64,000 nt of DNA from Rubellimicrobium rubrum (GTDB taxonomy: Bacteria; Pseudomonadota; Alphaproteobacteria; Rhodobacterales; Rhodobacteraceae), in assembly GCF_006152115.1 (NCBI RefSeq), contig NZ_VDFU01000012.1, positions 1-64,000 of the forward strand, given 5' to 3'. The notes under the pieces were generated by a model. The model worked only from the letters and a program-made list of their open reading frames with translations. It was not told the DNA's origin and did no database searches. The position numbers and the translations under genes are program-made. Positions 16,691 through 25,446 of the stretch are shown here, in pieces; position 1 is the first letter of the stretch, and each line of letters begins with the position of its first letter.

Positions 16691-17491
16691 TCACGACGGT
16701 CGAGTGCTGGGCCAGATGAAACCGAAATGCCCACGATAGTAGGCACTGTAGAGGCGGTTGAGGTCAGCATCCCAGTCTTCGATCGCGACCTTCTTCGAGG
16801 GACGTCCGTCTCGCTTGGCCGCCACGCAGAAGGCCGCAATCGAGTCGGCCATCTTCTTGAGTCGCCCCGGGCTTCCGGGGGCACCCCAGCTTCGCATGTA
16901 ATCGGCATCATTGAGCGGCGGCAGGCGCCCCCTAAAGATCCGATCCAGGATGGCGTGCCGGATCTCGTCCTGCTCCCCCGCCGTGACCCCGACGCGGTAC
17001 CCCAAGTAGGAAAGCATTCCTTCCTTGTAAGGGAAGAAGACGGTCGTCAGACCCAGACCTGGAGCGGAGTTGGTATTCGGCCACCGAAACCGTCCCCGTT
17101 TCTCCCATTCCTCCTCAATGAGATCGAGGAGCCGTTGCGCGCGGTGGTGCTCGGATTTGCGAGCGCTGTCCGCAAGGCAGCGTAGGCAGTTGAGCCATAA
17201 ATGCTGGAGCGACGACGGATCAGAACGCGAGAGGTTGGGCAGATCCGCGTCCGACGCGCCGATCGGGATCACCATGATGCTAGGGCATTCCTGCGTGGGC
17301 GGGCAGAGCTCCTTGGGATAACTGTCGGCTTGAAGAAGGATGGCAGCGACGTCTCCGGCCTGCACGACACGGCGGACCCGCCGACGATAGGCAATACCCA
17401 ACTGGCCGTCAGGAAGGCGGCGGTAAGGGCGTTCGTCGAGAACCTCGACGATGTCGCCTTGGTCGATAACGACAATGGACTTAAGAGGCAT
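16691..17491 (-). CDS. uncharacterised protein, 266 aa
   Basis: N-terminal 90 residues form alternating strands (KSIVVIDQGDIVEVLDERPY, IMVIPIGASDADL), the rest is helical. The last 100 residues, AILDRIFRGRLPP..YMRSWGAPGSPGRLKKMADSIA, then DWDADLNRLYSAYYRGHFGF, look like a conserved C-terminal domain that I believe recurs in other proteins, but I cannot name it. It converges with the nuclease gene and stands in a region of defence genes. Confidence 0.65.
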   Translation of the reverse strand: MPLKSIVVIDQGDIVEVLDERPYRRLPDGQLGIAYRRRVRRVVQAGDVAAILLQADSYPKELCPPTQECPSIMVIPIGASDADLPNLSRSDPSSLQHLWLNCLRCLADSARKSEHHRAQRLLDLIEEEWEKRGRFRWPNTNSAPGLGLTTVFFPYKEGMLSYLGYRVGVTAGEQDEIRHAILDRIFRGRLPPLNDADYMRSWGAPGSPGRLKKMADSIAAFCVAAKRDGRPSKKVAIEDWDADLNRLYSAYYRGHFGFIWPSTRPS

Positions 17492-17779
17492 GGATGGAGC
17501 ATCTCGACGGCTGTCCGCAACAGCTTACGAAGCAGGCTTGAGCGCAGGAAGCATCCGCGCGGAGGAAGTGCATCGACTTGCTAGCTTTGAAACTCTTGGA
17601 GTAGGCGCAAGTCGGACAAGCCTCTCTTTCAAGGCTTCGGATCAGATCCTGTCCGACTATCTGGTCACAAGGTTCCCGCGGGCAGAGCCAGTGATACCCG
17701 ACCCAGTGCGCCGTCGGTCATGCCATTGCGGCGCGCGGTCCCATCCAAGCAGAAGCTTTCACGGGACCGGGGCTTTAGG
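17492..17779. other. intergenic stretch, nothing recognised
   Basis: No coding frame with good codon use. It should hold the promoter of the 17491 gene. No repeat or terminator is clear. Confidence 0.35.
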
Positions 17780-18250
17780 TCAGGAGATGAGGAAAGTCGG
17801 CTTGTACACGGCGAGCGTCCTGACGTCGTTCCAGGAGACCCCGTGCCGGCCGACCGTCCGCCTCCCGAAGAGGGGCGGGATCGGGCAGACGTAGACCACG
17901 ACCCGCCGGCCGTCGCCCATGTCCCGGACCATCATGATGTGGTCCCGGCTGTGCCAAGCCACGGAGCCGTACTCATTGTCGTTCCGGTGGGGGGTGGAGA
18001 TCATGGCCCCCTTGGGATCGGTGTAGGCGGCGAAGTGGCAGGTGCCGTAGCCCTCGAAGCGGACGGAGCCCTCATCCAGCACGGTGAGACCCGGGAGGTT
18101 CTGGCGCACGAACTCCTGCGCCTTGCGACGGTTGGCCCTTTGATGACCGTTCCCCCGCTGCAGGAATGGCTTGGGCTTGAGCAGGGCCTCCGGCGCCTGG
18201 CTCCCCTTCGAGGTGATCATCGACATGTCGTAGGGCATGGTCATCTCCAT
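17780..18250 (-). CDS. uncharacterised protein, 156 aa
   Basis: Soluble, with a mixed fold: ANRRKAQEFVRQNLPGLTVL, then FEGYGTCHFAAYTDPKGAMI and a beta-rich end, RVVVYVCPIPPLFGRRTVGR. A Met-rich start gives several possible start codons (MEMTMPYDM). On the same strand as the 240-residue gene upstream (247 bases apart) and the ADP-ribosylglycohydrolase fusion. No family recognised. Confidence 0.6.
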   Translation of the reverse strand: MEMTMPYDMSMITSKGSQAPEALLKPKPFLQRGNGHQRANRRKAQEFVRQNLPGLTVLDEGSVRFEGYGTCHFAAYTDPKGAMISTPHRNDNEYGSVAWHSRDHIMMVRDMGDGRRVVVYVCPIPPLFGRRTVGRHGVSWNDVRTLAVYKPTFLIS

Positions 18251-18497
18251 CTTGGATCAGGAAAGTGGAACAGCGGAGCACGTCCGCTGCCTCGGTCAGG
18301 GCAAACCCTCTGTACAATGGGTGGCTGTTCGCCGTGCCGCGCGGCGGGATTTTCCGCAGCACGAAGGTCGCCTGTCTCAGCCCAGAGAACCCGGGACTCC
18401 AGCCAGTGCAGCGCGGCAGGCTCTCGGGCCGCTGCCGCTCTTCCCGCTCCCTGAGCTAACGATAAAAGCTGGAAGCAAGCCGAACCGTGGTGGGCTG

Positions 18498-19220
18498 TCA
18501 GTTCACCTTGAGGACCTGCACATCACCCAGCCCCCAGGCGAGGTGGCCGGCGCGGTCCGGCACCGCGGCCGAGCCCTCCTTCAGCGTCGTGCTCCGCCAA
18601 CTCCTGAGGGCAATCCTGTCCATGTACCCGGACAGATCCCGGAGCAGATCGTCGTTGCCGAGTTGTCCCAGCAGGGCGAGGAGCAGATCCTGCCGGGTCG
18701 TCGTGCCCTCCGGATCCAGCTGCCGAACCCGCCTGATCATCTCGGCCACATAGGCGGCAAGCGTGCTGCGGAACTCCCTGTTTCCCAGGTGCAGGCCGAT
18801 GGCCATGAGCAGGATCTGCTCCCAGGTGGGATCGTCCTCCGCGGGCCTGATCAGCCGGATGGTGCCGTCCTCCTCCAGAACAGCCGCCCACTCCTCCCCC
18901 TGGACGAAGTACTGCATGTCAGCCGGCCTGGTGTGATGGGCATCGTTGAAGACGGCAAAGGCCCGTCCCACCCAGTCCGTCTCGTCCATCCAGCCGAAGA
19001 GGTAGGCGCGGAGCTCCCAGTCGGCCATCAGCAGGGTCAGCCCCATGAACAGCAGAAGGTTGGGCGAGGGCTCATCCCAGTCGGGCAGGCGGGGCATCTC
19101 CAGCCTGACCTCTCCCTCCCCGTCCAGCGCAAGCGTCCAGCGGTCCGGCACCACGCCCTCGAGGGGATCGTCCTCCCGCTCCTCGAACCCCTGGCCGTTC
19201 AGATCATCCTCATCGGTCAT
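18498..19220 (-). CDS. uncharacterised acidic protein, 240 aa
   Basis: Very acidic N-terminus (MTDEDDLNGQGFEEREDDPL), then a helical body rich in Leu and Trp with segments LLLFMGLTLLMADWELRAYL and ILLMAIGLHLGNREFRSTLA, an internal two-fold similarity of about 100 residues. No signal peptide. Follows the IMPase/ADP-ribosylglycohydrolase fusion on the same strand after 221 bases. Could be a partner of that enzyme; function unknown. Confidence 0.65.
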   Translation of the reverse strand: MTDEDDLNGQGFEEREDDPLEGVVPDRWTLALDGEGEVRLEMPRLPDWDEPSPNLLLFMGLTLLMADWELRAYLFGWMDETDWVGRAFAVFNDAHHTRPADMQYFVQGEEWAAVLEEDGTIRLIRPAEDDPTWEQILLMAIGLHLGNREFRSTLAAYVAEMIRRVRQLDPEGTTTRQDLLLALLGQLGNDDLLRDLSGYMDRIALRSWRSTTLKEGSAAVPDRAGHLAWGLGDVQVLKVN

Positions 19221-19441
19221 GGCGCTTCTCCGTCGTGTGTGGCTCGTCCGTGAGCAGCCTCATACCTCGTCCTTGTGGGCGTCTCCGGGTTGAACGGGTT
19301 TTTCCGGGGCGAGAGCAGTGAATCCTGCAGTCCGGGCTGCGTCTCCTGAGAGGACTTGCGACCAAGTCTCCCCTGAAAGCGAGAAAGTGCGACCGCACGG
19401 GATGAGGCTGCGACCCTCCCGTGCGGCTGCCCCGAGGCGGC

Positions 19442-21286
19442 TTATGCCGCCCGCATGGCCAGAGCCGTCAGACCTTCCGCCAGATCCACGGCATCGTCGG
19501 TCCAGTAGACCGCAGGACGCGGCTGCCGGACCCCGACACCCTTGACCGCCCGGCAGCCCAGCACCTGCCTCCGCCAGGTCATGGGCACAGCCTCGCGCCC
19601 CTGCGTGGCGCCCAGAAGCGCCCCGCAGATCGCCGCATTGGTGTCCGTGTCACCACCCATGCCGACCGTCTCCACCAGGGCCGCCTCAAGCCCCTGCCCC
19701 GTCCAGAGCCGGTGCGCGGCGTTCGAGAGCGCGATGAGCACCCATCCCGCCTTGCGCGTGGCGTCCTGCGGCCCGGCCTCGCGGGCCTCCACGAGGCAGC
19801 TGCGCACCTCGTCCGCCCCCGCGCCCTCGCCGGCCTGAGCATGCGCCACCGCCCACATCGTGGCCGGGTCCGCTCCGGCCACCCCAGCCGCAATCGCCGC
19901 GGCAAAGGCGGAGGAGGCCGCCACGCAGACCGGGTGCGGATGGGTGAGCGCGGCATCCGCCCGCGCCCAGGCCGCGGCCCGGGCTGGATCGCCCGCGCAG
20001 GCCACCCCGATCGGGCTCACCCGCATGAGCGCCCCGTTGGCCTGGCTCAGGGTGCTGGGCACCCCGCGCCCAGCGAGCGCGCTCAGCCCCGCCCGCGTGG
20101 TGCCGCCCATGTCGAAGGGATCCGAGGCACCCCAGGCGAGGTAAGCCTGCCCAACCGCTTTGGCATTGAACCCGCCCTCCTCAAGGAGGCCCCGCGCCAG
20201 AGCAAGCGCCATCTCGCTGTCGTCCGTGATCTGACCCGCGAGCAGGCCCCAGGTGCCGCCGGGACGCATTTCGGTCACCCCCTGCGGATGCTTCCTCCGG
20301 ATGTCGGCCGGCGACAGGAACTCCACCTGGGCCCCGAGCGCATCCCCGGCAAACTGGCCCAGAAGGCAACCCTGCGCCCGGGACAGGACAGAGGCCGAAA
20401 CGATGCGGCGTCGGGGCTTGGCCGGGTGGCGCGGAACGCGGGTCGATCCGGGAATGGAGGTGACACGCCGGATGACCTCGCCCACGAGCCCCGCACGACC
20501 ACCCACGCAGCCCATGAAGGAGCTGGCGGGCCCATGCACGAGGGGGCGGCCGTTGAGCTGGAGCACCTCGCCGCCCGCGGCCTCGACCAGCGCATGACCC
20601 GCCGCCACGTCATAGGACTCGAGCCCCCCGGTCAGGCTCACGGCGGCATCCACCTCGCCCGCGGCCGCGAGCGCCAGGCGGTAAGCGATGCTCGGCATGG
20701 CAAGGACGCCGGCGGGCGAGAGCGCCGTGTGGTTGACCCTGGCGTAGTCGCCCGCGGTCTCGTTCATCCCGATCACGACAGAGGCGTCGTAGGGGACCTG
20801 CCTGCGCTCGATGCGCCCGGCCAGAGTGCCCAGTGGCTGAAGCGCCACGCCGTTGCGGGTGGGCGCCACGCCGTCCGCCCAGGTGAACAGGTCGCCCGCG
20901 TCATCCGGGGCCGTGGGCGCATAGACGACGGCCAACACGGGCCTGCCATTCCGGACCAGGGCCACCGAGATGGCCGAGCCACGCAGGCCCTTGAGGAAGG
21001 CCCGCGTGCCGTCCTGCGGGTCCACGACCCAGGTGTCGCTGTGATGGCCCCGGTGGCGCGGCAACTCCTCGCCCTGCCAGTTGCAGGGGTGAAGCGCCTG
21101 GAGCTTCTCCTGGAGGAACTGCTCCACTTCAGTGTCGATGGGCGCCTTGTCGTAGCCGGCGCCCTGGCGCGGGCCGCCGGGGCGGTGGAGCTCGGCGCGG
21201 ATCATCGCACCAGCGCCGAGAACAGCGGCACGGGTGTCGTCGAGAAGCGACGCGGCGGCAGGGTTGATCGTGGGGGTGATCTTCAT
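19442..21286 (-). CDS. fusion: inositol monophosphatase/CysQ-like domain + ADP-ribosylglycohydrolase domain
   Basis: 614 residues. Residues 1-278 are an IMPase-superfamily phosphatase: GEE (72-74), D89-P-Q-D92-G-T94 and the closing ESYDVAAGHALVEAAGG with Asp226, which together bind the metals. After a basic linker (279-299), residues 300-610 are an ADP-ribosylglycohydrolase (DraG/ARH): GCLLGQFAGDALGAQVEF, TDDS (354-357) and GMGGDTDTNAAICGALLG (542-559), so both Mg-binding Asp clusters are intact. CysQ-type enzymes remove phosphates from pAp or PAPS; ARH enzymes release ADP-ribose. The joint substrate is unknown: a phosphorylated ADP-ribose product is one guess. Monocistronic or first of a minus-strand series. 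Confidence 0.88.
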   Translation of the reverse strand: MKITPTINPAAASLLDDTRAAVLGAGAMIRAELHRPGGPRQGAGYDKAPIDTEVEQFLQEKLQALHPCNWQGEELPRHRGHHSDTWVVDPQDGTRAFLKGLRGSAISVALVRNGRPVLAVVYAPTAPDDAGDLFTWADGVAPTRNGVALQPLGTLAGRIERRQVPYDASVVIGMNETAGDYARVNHTALSPAGVLAMPSIAYRLALAAAGEVDAAVSLTGGLESYDVAAGHALVEAAGGEVLQLNGRPLVHGPASSFMGCVGGRAGLVGEVIRRVTSIPGSTRVPRHPAKPRRRIVSASVLSRAQGCLLGQFAGDALGAQVEFLSPADIRRKHPQGVTEMRPGGTWGLLAGQITDDSEMALALARGLLEEGGFNAKAVGQAYLAWGASDPFDMGGTTRAGLSALAGRGVPSTLSQANGALMRVSPIGVACAGDPARAAAWARADAALTHPHPVCVAASSAFAAAIAAGVAGADPATMWAVAHAQAGEGAGADEVRSCLVEAREAGPQDATRKAGWVLIALSNAAHRLWTGQGLEAALVETVGMGGDTDTNAAICGALLGATQGREAVPMTWRRQVLGCRAVKGVGVRQPRPAVYWTDDAVDLAEGLTALAMRAA

Positions 21287-21331
21287 GAGAGGTCTCCATT
21301 CGATGAGACCCTTATGAAGAGGTCGCCATAG

Positions 21332-21354
21332 TTTCTCCGGATTCGCTGGAGAAA
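21332..21354. promoter_or_regulatory. 7-bp inverted repeat between divergent genes
   Basis: TTTCTCC (21332-21338) and GGAGAAA (21348-21354), with a second overlapping pairing of TCCGGAT-type sequence. It is 22-45 bases ahead of ATG 21376 and about 46-68 bases from the divergent fusion gene, a suitable place for a shared operator. Confidence 0.35.
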
Positions 21355-21375
21355 TCCGGCTCGGGAGGACGAAGC

Positions 21376-22221
21376 ATGGAGAACTACATCGGCTTCTACT
21401 GGACGCTACCTGTGCCTTGGCGTGGGTTCACCTCGCTGCCCACAGACCCAGATAAAGCCGCGCAAAAGAGCCGAACCATCCGTTACCAATGCATGAAGAT
21501 CCGACGCTGGGTTCACGATCACGGCGGTGATCTTATTGGAGAAAAGGTGATCATCGAGCGCTCTCCTGATCGTGTCACCGAGCGAGTCGGAAATGCACTC
21601 GAGCGACAACTTGAGCGCTGCCGAGAGCAGAATGCGCGGCTCGTTCTTGTGGGCTTCTGGAAGGCATATGGATGGCGGGAGCACCAGCTTCTCGTTGATA
21701 AGGTCCAAGGTCATCGTGACTGCGTGATCCTCGATCCCGATCCGCTCTACTCAGCTGAGTTCAGCTTCAAACCCGTCGAGCACTTCAGGAAATGGCGCGA
21801 CAAGGAGATGCTCCATGTAGAAGGCAAGGACGAGCGCATAAACCGCATCATCCGAGCCATACGGGAGAGGAATAGTAGGTACCCGAGCCATATGGCTCTG
21901 GCCGATGCCCTCAACCGGGAAGCAGCTGCTCTTGAAGCGCAGGGTCTCGACGCTAGCCATCTGCGCACCCCTCCTGGCAAGTCCTGGACCTCAGACAATC
22001 TGCGCAAGTTCCGGAATCGGGTGGAACGTGTGACTCAGATCCTGCAGGAGCGGATTGATCTCTACAGCAGTTGGGACGAACTGGCTGATGCTCTGAATAA
22101 GGAGGGCGATGTAATCGAGGCCGCAGGCTTCGACGCCAGCCACCTGCGCACCCCAAGCGGTAGGCATTGGATGGTTAGCATTCTGATCGGGTTTCTGACG
22201 GCTGTTGGGTTGCTCCCTTGA
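21376..22221 (+). CDS. degenerate serine-recombinase-like protein with two DNA-binding-like repeats
   Basis: 281 residues; GGGAGG ribosome site. The N-terminal 120 residues have the outline of a resolvase fold (Q-rich helix QKSRTIRYQCMKIRRWVHDH, then GGDLIGEKVIIE, then LVLVGFWKAYGWREHQLLVD) but no catalytic Ser near the start. The C-terminal part has two copies of a 44-residue unit: MALADALNREAAALEAQGLD..HLRTPPGKSWT and DELADALNKEGDVIEAAGFD..HLRTPSGRHWM. This is like the 'aLN..Gi.t.rG..W' element of large serine recombinases. It is probably a DNA-binding protein that lost recombinase activity; the relation is an inference. Confidence 0.6.
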   Translation: MENYIGFYWTLPVPWRGFTSLPTDPDKAAQKSRTIRYQCMKIRRWVHDHGGDLIGEKVIIERSPDRVTERVGNALERQLERCREQNARLVLVGFWKAYGWREHQLLVDKVQGHRDCVILDPDPLYSAEFSFKPVEHFRKWRDKEMLHVEGKDERINRIIRAIRERNSRYPSHMALADALNREAAALEAQGLDASHLRTPPGKSWTSDNLRKFRNRVERVTQILQERIDLYSSWDELADALNKEGDVIEAAGFDASHLRTPSGRHWMVSILIGFLTAVGLLP

Positions 22222-22367
22222 GTGGCCGAAGTGGTCCAAGCCGTTCCAGTAGCCGGGATTGCTGGGGATCCCGCTTCGTTGTGCTGTGACCACGCCAGAG
22301 CATCGAGCGGCCGATATGGACCGATCCAAAAAGGCTCCCTAGCCCAAACAAGAGCATTTCCGCCTGA

Positions 22368-22787
22368 CTAGTCCTGCTGCTCGATGTGTCCGATAACGTC
22401 GGTGTAAAGTCGGCGCTGGATACTGAACCAGCGGGTGATTTCGGGCCACTTGCTGCGCAGCGTGAACGCTGCCGCGTGGTTCTTGCGAAACCAACGCCCT
22501 TGAGCGGTATCCGCCTCGTCCCCCACCAGTATCCTCAAGCCCTGACTGAGCTCGATCCGATGACGCTCGACAAAGGGCTGCGCCGTGTCAACCGGTGCGC
22601 CCCTGCGTCCCCGCAGGAACACGGAGCTTCGGTCTTGGGAGATGCTGAGCGAGAGCACCACGGACGCGTCCTGGGTCAGAGGCAACCAGACGTTGGAGTC
22701 CCGCGTGGGCTCGATACCGGCGGCGAGATCCGTCTGACGGTATGCGTCCCAGAACTGGCGCCGCCGGTCTTCTATGGTCACCGTCAT
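22368..22787 (-). CDS. DUF4268-like protein, 139 aa
   Basis: DRRRQFWDAYRQTDLAAGIE, then SVFLRGRRGAPVDTAQPFVE, RIELSQGLRILVGD, and WPEITRWFSIQRRLYTDVIG. The pattern (FW..., strands, a helix with 'f......i...lg', then W...W) resembles DUF4268, a domain often found with restriction-like nucleases. Its start is 36 bases behind the 528-residue gene, so both belong to one operon. Confidence 0.55.
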   Translation of the reverse strand: MTVTIEDRRRQFWDAYRQTDLAAGIEPTRDSNVWLPLTQDASVVLSLSISQDRSSVFLRGRRGAPVDTAQPFVERHRIELSQGLRILVGDEADTAQGRWFRKNHAAAFTLRSKWPEITRWFSIQRRLYTDVIGHIEQQD

Positions 22788-22823
22788 AGCGAACCTTTCT
22801 AAACTGTGTGTCAGAGATGAGGC

Positions 22824-24410
22824 TCAGTTCGTTCCCGGTGACCGCGAGGGGCGGAACCACCGCTTGAGGAGAGCCTCAGTGCCCCGCTCGCGCCCGTCGA
22901 CCCAGTCGGTCTCGAGAGCCTCCGCCATACGATGCAGATGCCCGATCCTGTCGCGAAAAGCCTCCTCGATCCGGCCATCGTGCAAGGCCAGTTCCAGATC
23001 TCGAGCCGGGCAATCTATAGGAAAGTTGAGCTCGTCCCAAGCAGGCAGCCCCTCTCCCGAGAGGGCCTCCGGAGGCAACTCAAGGGGCCGCCTTGGCGCC
23101 ACACCAAGCATGGGTCTTGCCTCGCCGAGCCAGGCTCGGATGTAGGGTGCGGTGGCGGAGGTGTGGGACCAGAACACGGCGTGATCATACGGCCCTGCTG
23201 AACCCTGCAAAGGATCGAACGGAAACTCATCAGGCGAAAGGCCGTAGTACCCAGACCGCTCCGTAGTGCCGTTCGTGAAGCGCGCGAAAACATGATGCCA
23301 GTGGTTGTCGGCAAAATAGCCGACCGGTGTTTCATACATGTCTGCGTAGTCAGAGTTCTCAGGCTGGAGAGAATGGAAGATGTCCATCACCCCCTTCAGC
23401 TCGATGCCCAAGTCGGGCCGAAGGAAACCGCGATCAGGATCCTGCAAACCCAGTACGACGTCAGCCCGGCTTATGAAGGCCGGCATGGGATAGCGTCCGG
23501 GCTCGCAGCGGATCTCCAGCGAGACCCTGCGGTACACGTGGAAGCGTGCGGGAGCCCATCCCGAAGCTGGTTCGTCGGGCCGGGCACCCGGGAGGAAGGC
23601 CGGATGCGGGCTTAGCTTGTTGGGCTGCACAAAGGATATTGGCGGATCAGAGGGAACGACCGAAGCCTCGCCCTCAGTATAGCCATAGTAGAGACCCACA
23701 ACCGGGATCGCTGGATAAGGAAACGCCGCTTCGCCCTCGGTAGGCAAAGTGGCTGGATCCGACAAGGAACGCCGAAGTGTCTGGCCCCGGGGCGCCAGGT
23801 GGAGCGTCTCGAGATAAGGGTTCCACTGGCAGCTCAAGCGCTCAAGTCGCTCGCAGATCCCTGGAAGGTCAGTGTCCTGGGCGAGGCTGCGGGTCATCTT
23901 ATGAAGGATGACCTCAAGGTTCTCGCCTGGTATGTCGACATCCGGGTCCTTTTCACGCTGCCCATGGCCCGTCCACATGGATAGGCCGCTCAGCATGCCG
24001 ATCTTCTCGTCGTCGGGACTGCGACCCAGGGCTTCGGCCATCACCGAGATAGCGACGAGATAGGCGTCGAGGTCGCGTTGCGGCGTGGGCTTTGAGGCTT
24101 GCTGGCGGATGAACTCGGGGGTGAGCTCTTGGACGGATTGTGGCAGAAGCCACCGTTTGAGCCGGAACTCCTCGCTGCCCTTGTGGGTCCGCGAGAGCCG
24201 GCGCTGGTAGACCTGCTCCTCAATTCTACCCTGCGGGATTTTGGTCTTCTTGCAGTCCGCCCAAAGTGCCGTAAGCGCCAGGGCTGCCTTCAAGCGGTCC
24301 ACATTGGGAAGTTTGACACCACGTGTGCTGGCGCGGCGCTCGATCTCGCGCAGCCGCTCATGGGCCTTCGCCTTCTGTGCCTCGCGGCGCTCGTCCATGG
24401 AATGGCTCAT
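22824..24410 (-). CDS. uncharacterised protein with candidate PD-(D/E)xK nuclease motif, 528 aa
   Basis: The N-terminal 110 residues are helical and basic (AQKAKAHERLREIERRASTR); the C-terminal half is beta-rich. It includes ADVVLGLQDPDRGFLRPDLG, then IELKGVMDIFHS: Asp333, Glu337-x-Lys339 fit a PD-(D/E)xK active site. Other conserved-looking spots are FPYPAIPVVGLYYGY and FADNHWHHVFARF. Middle gene of a three-gene minus-strand operon with a DUF4268-like protein behind it and an 89-residue gene ahead (10 bases). I do not recognise the full-length family; a restriction-like defence nuclease is the inference. Confidence 0.6.
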   Translation of the reverse strand: MSHSMDERREAQKAKAHERLREIERRASTRGVKLPNVDRLKAALALTALWADCKKTKIPQGRIEEQVYQRRLSRTHKGSEEFRLKRWLLPQSVQELTPEFIRQQASKPTPQRDLDAYLVAISVMAEALGRSPDDEKIGMLSGLSMWTGHGQREKDPDVDIPGENLEVILHKMTRSLAQDTDLPGICERLERLSCQWNPYLETLHLAPRGQTLRRSLSDPATLPTEGEAAFPYPAIPVVGLYYGYTEGEASVVPSDPPISFVQPNKLSPHPAFLPGARPDEPASGWAPARFHVYRRVSLEIRCEPGRYPMPAFISRADVVLGLQDPDRGFLRPDLGIELKGVMDIFHSLQPENSDYADMYETPVGYFADNHWHHVFARFTNGTTERSGYYGLSPDEFPFDPLQGSAGPYDHAVFWSHTSATAPYIRAWLGEARPMLGVAPRRPLELPPEALSGEGLPAWDELNFPIDCPARDLELALHDGRIEEAFRDRIGHLHRMAEALETDWVDGRERGTEALLKRWFRPSRSPGTN

Positions 24411-24420
24411 GGAGGTCTCC

Positions 24421-24690
24421 TCAGCTCCGCTTCCGATAGCGCGACCCGCTTGAGGTCCGATGAATTGGAAGGACCGTGACTACACAGGCCGTGGCTTCGC
24501 TCCAGATGACCCCGTATCGGCCAAGGCGGTCGTCGAGGTTGAGAGCCCGCGCACGCCGGCGGCTCACGCGCAGGAGACGGCAGTCGCTCCCGGCTGGCCA
24601 GTCAATGTCGGCCTCCCGCAGGAGAGCTTGGAGGAAGTCAGGCGTAACGCCGCGAGCTTGGGCTCGGTGTCGGGCATGGGCTGATAGCAT
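24421..24690 (-). CDS. uncharacterised small protein, 89 aa
   Basis: MLSAHARHRAQARGVTPDFL, QALLREADIDWPAGSDCRLL, RVSRRRARALNLDDRLGRYG, VIWSEATACVVTVLPIH. A DUF4258-like pattern: helix with 'H...R...RGV', then strands ending in a hydrophobic VVTVLP. Proteins of this type resemble RelE-type toxins in outline. First gene of the operon with the candidate nuclease. Confidence 0.6.
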   Translation of the reverse strand: MLSAHARHRAQARGVTPDFLQALLREADIDWPAGSDCRLLRVSRRRARALNLDDRLGRYGVIWSEATACVVTVLPIHRTSSGSRYRKRS

Positions 24691-24805
24691 GGCGGCTCCT
24701 TTCGGTTGCTCCCCAAGCTAGACTTGTGTGACTGCACCGTCCGTCCGATTTCAGCCGATTTGACCAACGTTTCTCGGCCGGTAGACGCGGCTGATTTCGG
24801 CCTGT

Positions 24806-24818
24806 CGTAAGACTTACG
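24806..24818. promoter_or_regulatory. palindrome CGTAAG-A-CTTACG between divergent genes
   Basis: A perfect 6-1-6 palindrome 116 bases ahead of the minus-strand operon and 21 bases ahead of the plus-strand GTG at 24839. Its position suggests an operator used by one or both units. No gene for a cognate regulator is evident next to it. Confidence 0.35.
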
Positions 24819-24838
24819 AAGACTGGCTGGCTTCGAAC

Positions 24839-25273
24839 GTGACGCCAAACTCATCCTTTGAGGGGACCCCCTCAGCAGACCCTGAACGGAGTATCGTCCC
24901 GACATCGTCCGGGCCCTCATGGCGGCAGGAGGCCACTCACCGGATCACCCGCGGCGGCGCCGAGGGGTTTGGTGTCTTCGATCCGGCCACCCAGCTTATC
25001 AAGGTCCTAAGCGGGGCCAGGATCGCCAAAGCTCGAAAGAAGGGTGTCCCCGATCGTATAGCCCAGCTCTTCGACGAACTCCTGAGCGCTGGCGGGATCA
25101 TCGAAGAGGAGGATTGCTATCGTCTTAAAACCGACACCGACTGGATGCGACCCAGTCCGGCGGGTTGCCTGGTCGTCAATCAGTCGATCAACGGCTGGGA
25201 CGCCTGGAGGGCGCAAGACGGCGCTGCCCTACAGACTCTTAGGTCGGCAGCCACTCCAACCCTGGATTGCTGA
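24839..25273 (+). CDS. DUF4357-like domain protein, 144 aa
   Basis: After a Ser/Pro-rich 35-residue start, GGAEGFGVFDPATQLIKVLS-GARIAKA leads to FDELLSAGGIIEEEDCYRLK, TDTDWMRPSPAGCLVVNQSI-NGWDAWRAQDG. The 'G..F.V......VL.GS.....', 'FSSPS.AA..V.....NGW..W' layout is DUF4357, a domain usually at the C-terminus of restriction or GIY-YIG proteins. Here it stands alone. Start at GTG 24839 is the only one in frame before the domain. Confidence 0.6.
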   Translation: MTPNSSFEGTPSADPERSIVPTSSGPSWRQEATHRITRGGAEGFGVFDPATQLIKVLSGARIAKARKKGVPDRIAQLFDELLSAGGIIEEEDCYRLKTDTDWMRPSPAGCLVVNQSINGWDAWRAQDGAALQTLRSAATPTLDC

Positions 25274-25446
25274 GCGAGCCGCGAAGGCACCGATCCTGAG
25301 GCGGTGTTCAGCCCGTGGCTCATTCTGGCGCGCAGGACGGTGCGGCCGTGACGTCGGTGTGATTTCTCGAAAGGGATGTGGGAATAACCTTCATGTCCCT
25401 TTGGGCAGAAGCCTGTTGCAACGGCTGCCACGATGACAAACCTCAT

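Noticed and set aside
19421-21331. 636-codon open frame on the plus strand
   Set aside because: It is the shadow of the phosphatase/ADP-ribosylglycohydrolase fusion on the minus strand. Its text is Arg/Gly/Pro-rich with no domain, while the minus strand has two complete enzyme domains.
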